Assembly: GCF_014647855.1 (NCBI RefSeq) | Contig: NZ_BMPZ01000001.1 | Location: forward strand, 1-64,000 | Source: Shewanella gelidii | Lineage (GTDB): Bacteria; Pseudomonadota; Gammaproteobacteria; Enterobacterales; Shewanellaceae | Direction of reading: 5' to 3' | Length of the DNA: 64,000 bases | Shown here: positions 61,430-64,000 of the stretch, piece after piece | Layout of the letters: each line of letters starts with the position of its first letter | Numbering within the stretch: the stretch's first letter is position 1 | Program-made: the position numbers and the translations under genes | Notes under the pieces: generated by a model | What the model was told of the DNA's origin: nothing | Databases searched by the model: none | What the model saw: only the letters and a program-made list of their open reading frames with translations

Positions 61430-62018
61430 TTGAACTGCCCTTAAAAGGCTCAATCGTTACATGTCCTTCTGCTGAAATCCCCTCTTTTATGAAAACCTTT
61501 TTAATAGTTAAAAGAAGAATTTTTATATCTAACAAGAAAGACTGATTATCAACATACCAAACATCTAGTTTAAATTTGTCTTCCCAGCTAATTGCATTTC
61601 TGCCATTCACCTGTGCCCAACCTGTAATTCCAGGGCGAACATCATGGCGCCGAGCCTGCTCTGTGTTATAAAGTGGTAAATATTGCATTAATAATGGCCT
61701 TGGACCAACTAAACTCATATCCCCTTTTAGGACACTTATCAACCCGGGAAGCTCGTCTAAACTAGAATCTCTAAGCTTTTTCCCAAATGGGGTCATCCGG
61801 TCTTCATCTGGTAATGGCGCCCCACTGGAATCGACGGCATCTTTCATTGACCTAAATTTAAGCATTTCAAACGGCTCGCAATTTAAACCTGGGCGAGTTT
61901 GACGAAAAAGTACAGGAGACCCAAGGTTATTCCGAATTTTCCATGCAATAACAGTCATGATTGGAGAAAGCAAAACCAAGCCGAACATAGAAGCCATAAT
62001 ATCAAATAACCTTTTCAT
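61422..62018 (-). CDS. pglC: Initiating phosphoglycosyltransferase (PglC-like)
   Basis: A 198-residue monotopic sugar transferase. One re-entrant N-terminal helix (about 3-25), PVLFRQTRPG, FEMLKFRSM, the catalytic DE pair in SSLDELPGL, GDMSLVGPRPLL and PGITGWAQVNGRN. The minimal PglC architecture transfers the di-N-acetylated sugar phosphate to undecaprenyl phosphate. It overlaps both neighbours by a few bases. Confidence 0.92.
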   Translation of the reverse strand: MKRLFDIMASMFGLVLLSPIMTVIAWKIRNNLGSPVLFRQTRPGLNCEPFEMLKFRSMKDAVDSSGAPLPDEDRMTPFGKKLRDSSLDELPGLISVLKGDMSLVGPRPLLMQYLPLYNTEQARRHDVRPGITGWAQVNGRNAISWEDKFKLDVWYVDNQSFLLDIKILLLTIKKVFIKEGISAEGHVTIEPFKGSSNE

Positions 62019-63223
62019 GAAACCTCTTTAAATATACGAATAAACTTTTCAACACCAATGTTTAATGACAAATGTTTATCATAGTATTCCTTACCACGTT
62101 CTCCCATCACAAATCGTTCTTGAGCTGACATGGAAGCTAATTGTTCTATGTTATCAGCAAGAGATATAGGATCATTTGGATTACAAACAAACCCTGCACG
62201 AGCTTTATGAATTAAGTCAGCTGCATCTCCTGCAACTCCCATAATAATGGGCTTACCTATACATAAATTTGCTTGGGTCCGTGAAGGTATTGTAATTCTA
62301 AATAATTCATCATCCCTTAAATTAACTAGTAAACCATCCGCTTGCGACAGCACCCCACCAACCTTATACATTGGCATTCGAGGTAAAAATGTGACATTAA
62401 GTAACTTTTTCTGCTCTGCCAAAGTTTGAGCGGATGATTTAGCAACACCATCTCCCAAAAACACTATGTTTACGTTTACATTTCTTTTTTGAATCAATTC
62501 AGCAGCTGTCACTATACAAGGAAGATCTTGAGCTAACCCTAAGTTACCGGCAAAAAGGACATTTAAATTCCCATTATTTGGTAGCAAACCGTTACTTGGT
62601 TCGGCATTCAATAGTGCCAATTCATCGCACCAATTATAGATTACATCCACTTTGCTCTTAGGCACGCCACTTTGAACCAAGTTTGATTTAAAACCGGGAG
62701 ATAAAACAACAATTTTCGACGCTTGCCGATATACCAACTGACAAAACTTACTTACTACTGTTAGTACTTTTTTGTTGCTTAGCATGCCTGTAGCCGCGAG
62801 AGTATCTGGCCACAAATCTTGTATATCAACAACAAAAGGAACTCTTTTAAAAAAACCTAGCACCATTGCCGACAAAGCAGTGGTTAAAGGTGGATGATAA
62901 GAATATATTACGTCTATATTTCTAGCTTTAACCATGCCAACAAATAAAGAGCTCAATGCGAACGTAATATAATTTAATATACGTTTTAATGCCGAACTAT
63001 CATGACTTGGGTAAAGTGGGCAGCGGTGAATAACTATTCCATCGACAATATCTTTCTGATAGATAGAAATTTTATAACCGTCATATACATTTCCACCTGG
63101 ATAGTTGGGGAACCCAGTTACTACTTCAACTTGATGCCCTTTATCTCGTAAAGCTTTTGCAAACAATAACCCTTTAAAAGTGGGCTCAGGATCAAACCAT
63201 TGTGTTAACAACAAAATTTTCAT
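62015..63223 (-). CDS. Family 4 glycosyltransferase (WbuB/PglA-like)
   Basis: A 402-residue GT-B glycosyltransferase. LLLTQWFDPEPTFKG at the start and VVDIQDLWPDTLAATG are typical of WbuB-type enzymes; LFAGNLGLAQD and the C-terminal IPSRTQANLCIGKPII are donor-binding segments. It probably adds the second sugar to the lipid carrier. It is the promoter-proximal gene of the Pgl-like operon that runs to 57622. Confidence 0.9.
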   Translation of the reverse strand: MKILLLTQWFDPEPTFKGLLFAKALRDKGHQVEVVTGFPNYPGGNVYDGYKISIYQKDIVDGIVIHRCPLYPSHDSSALKRILNYITFALSSLFVGMVKARNIDVIYSYHPPLTTALSAMVLGFFKRVPFVVDIQDLWPDTLAATGMLSNKKVLTVVSKFCQLVYRQASKIVVLSPGFKSNLVQSGVPKSKVDVIYNWCDELALLNAEPSNGLLPNNGNLNVLFAGNLGLAQDLPCIVTAAELIQKRNVNVNIVFLGDGVAKSSAQTLAEQKKLLNVTFLPRMPMYKVGGVLSQADGLLVNLRDDELFRITIPSRTQANLCIGKPIIMGVAGDAADLIHKARAGFVCNPNDPISLADNIEQLASMSAQERFVMGERGKEYYDKHLSLNIGVEKFIRIFKEVS

Positions 63224-63303
63224 ATGAATAGTGTTTACACCCTAATAAGGCCTTATTGAACAATTAATTGGTTAAGGCGCAGTTTCCCTTGTCTAATCTC
63301 TGG

Positions 63304-63637
63304 TTAACGAACCATTTCGATTTCGGGCATGGCGAGGCCTGTCATTTTGTTAAACGCCGCAACCCGTGCTTGTAGTTCAGTGCCCATCAAGACAAAGATT
63401 AAATAAATGAAGCCTTGCGTCTGACAGAAGCTCAAGTCAAAGACTTGCCAAGATCATCAATGCGGTAGTTATGGCAGAGTCATTGAATTCGCAATCCTGG
63501 CCACGCTGGCCATTGGGCTTACATTCATGCCCCGCTGTAATCACTTTCTTATCAAGCCAAAAGGCCACGGAACCACAATTCGCTAGTGTCTTGTTGTACT
63601 CTCGCCAGTTATTTACATTGTACTTTTACTTCGCCAT
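63304..63637 (-). pseudogene. Remnant of an IS5-type transposase
   Basis: On the minus strand an N-terminal segment (ATG at 63637, then KYNVNNWREYNKTL, SVAFWLDKKVI, FNDSAITTALMI) is joined to a C-terminal end (VAAFNKMTGLAMPEIEMVR, stop at 63304). There is a stop at codon 4, a frameshift near 63435, and the central catalytic part is deleted. The sequence is typical of IS5/IS903-like DDE transposases. No inverted repeats were identified. Confidence 0.75.
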
Positions 63638-63739
63638 TTCTTGAGCCCTGAATTAGATGATTCAGGACCTGAGTGCGGAAGTTGACAATAGTTCTGGAAA
63701 TATATCAACAAGCCCCGATTTAACTGTTGAGAATGACTA

Positions 63740-64000
63740 TCAGAACTCTTTCCAAACAACACGCTTAACATAATCTGTATAAGAATGAATAATACGCACC
63801 ATTTTTTCAGATACATTTGGCATGCTGTAATCATATACTTGTCGCAATAAACGCTCCTCCCCTGCCGGTTGAGATTCTAATACTTGCAAAGCCTGCATTA
63901 CTCGCTCAACACCAAGCCCTACCATCATCACAGATGCCTCTTCCATTCCTTCTGGACGCTCGTGTGCTTCACGCATATTTAGTGCAGGAAAATTCATAAT
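63740..64000 (-). CDS. UDP-N-acetylglucosamine 2-epimerase, C-terminal part
   Basis: The last 86 or so codons of a WecB/Cap5G-like epimerase; [20 protein letters not shown] is the family's C-terminal signature. The gene continues beyond the window. It would make UDP-ManNAc, a donor type used by GT26 enzymes such as the one at 47723. The 3' end is directly followed by IS debris but looks complete. Confidence 0.8.
   Translation of the reverse strand: MMNFPALNMREAHERPEGMEEASVMMVGLGVERVMQALQVLESQPAGEERLLRQVYDYSMPNVSEKMVRIIHSYTDYVKRVVWKEF

Overview
The window looks like the chromosome of a marine gammaproteobacterium, probably of the Alteromonadales/Shewanella/Vibrio kind. The reasons are a gltX gene flanked by tRNA-Ala/Glu and tRNA-Val arrays, a TyrR-regulated phenylalanine hydroxylase locus, a LuxO-type sigma-54 response regulator, and Vibrio-like integron attC sites. 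The species cannot be fixed from the sequence alone.

Layout. 1-3070: tRNA-Glu and tRNA-Ala genes (minus), gltX (minus) and six identical tRNA-Val genes (plus), both arrays with near-consensus promoters. 3131-6694: a small unknown ORF, an MFS transporter and a DctB-like sensor kinase. 6769-11713: aromatic amino acid catabolism (maiA, fahA, tyrR, phhB, phhA). 12008-17496: galU, a NapF-like ferredoxin, a bactofilin, a probable DUF2982 membrane protein, elyC, a ROK sugar kinase and cysQ. 17612-20866: rfbB, rfbD and a YcdX-like PHP phosphatase. 21344-23278: a B12-binding radical SAM enzyme. 23508-29521: a PhnD-like binding protein, a hybrid kinase and a LuxO-like regulator in one tight minus-strand operon. 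30037-31721: an RsbU-like phosphatase with receiver domain and an RsbW-like anti-sigma kinase.

32074-35459 is a run of same-strand accessory genes separated by VCR-like attC sites with no integrase, i.e. an integron cassette cluster lodged between rsbU/rsbW and their STAS partner. 36318-53106 is a long exopolysaccharide locus: STAS protein, Wza-like exporter, chain-length protein, Wzy-like polymerase, a SNF2/SWIM helicase on the other strand, Wzx-like flippase, GT2 glycosyltransferase, a GT26/phosphoglycosyltransferase fusion, a degenerate nucleotidyltransferase, TagD and a TagB/F-like glycerophosphotransferase. 53354-63223 (minus) holds rfbC, rfbA, galE, glmM and a Pgl-like set (dehydratase, aminotransferase, acetyltransferase, phosphoglycosyltransferase, GT4) for a bacillosamine-type first sugar. 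A decayed IS5-type transposase and the 3' end of a UDP-GlcNAc 2-epimerase gene close the window.

How it fits together. Copies of TTGCA-W3-TGCAA, the known LuxO operator, stand upstream of sigma-54 (-24/-12) promoter matches at four places: rsbU, the STAS/wza operon, wzx, and the GT26 fusion. The LuxO-like regulator and its kinase are encoded in the window, so a two-component signal probably switches on both the RsbU/RsbW/STAS partner-switching module and the polysaccharide genes, an arrangement like the Vibrio syp locus. The GT26 + TagD + TagB/F + UDP-GlcNAc 2-epimerase set resembles the linkage-unit pathway of Gram-positive wall teichoic acid.
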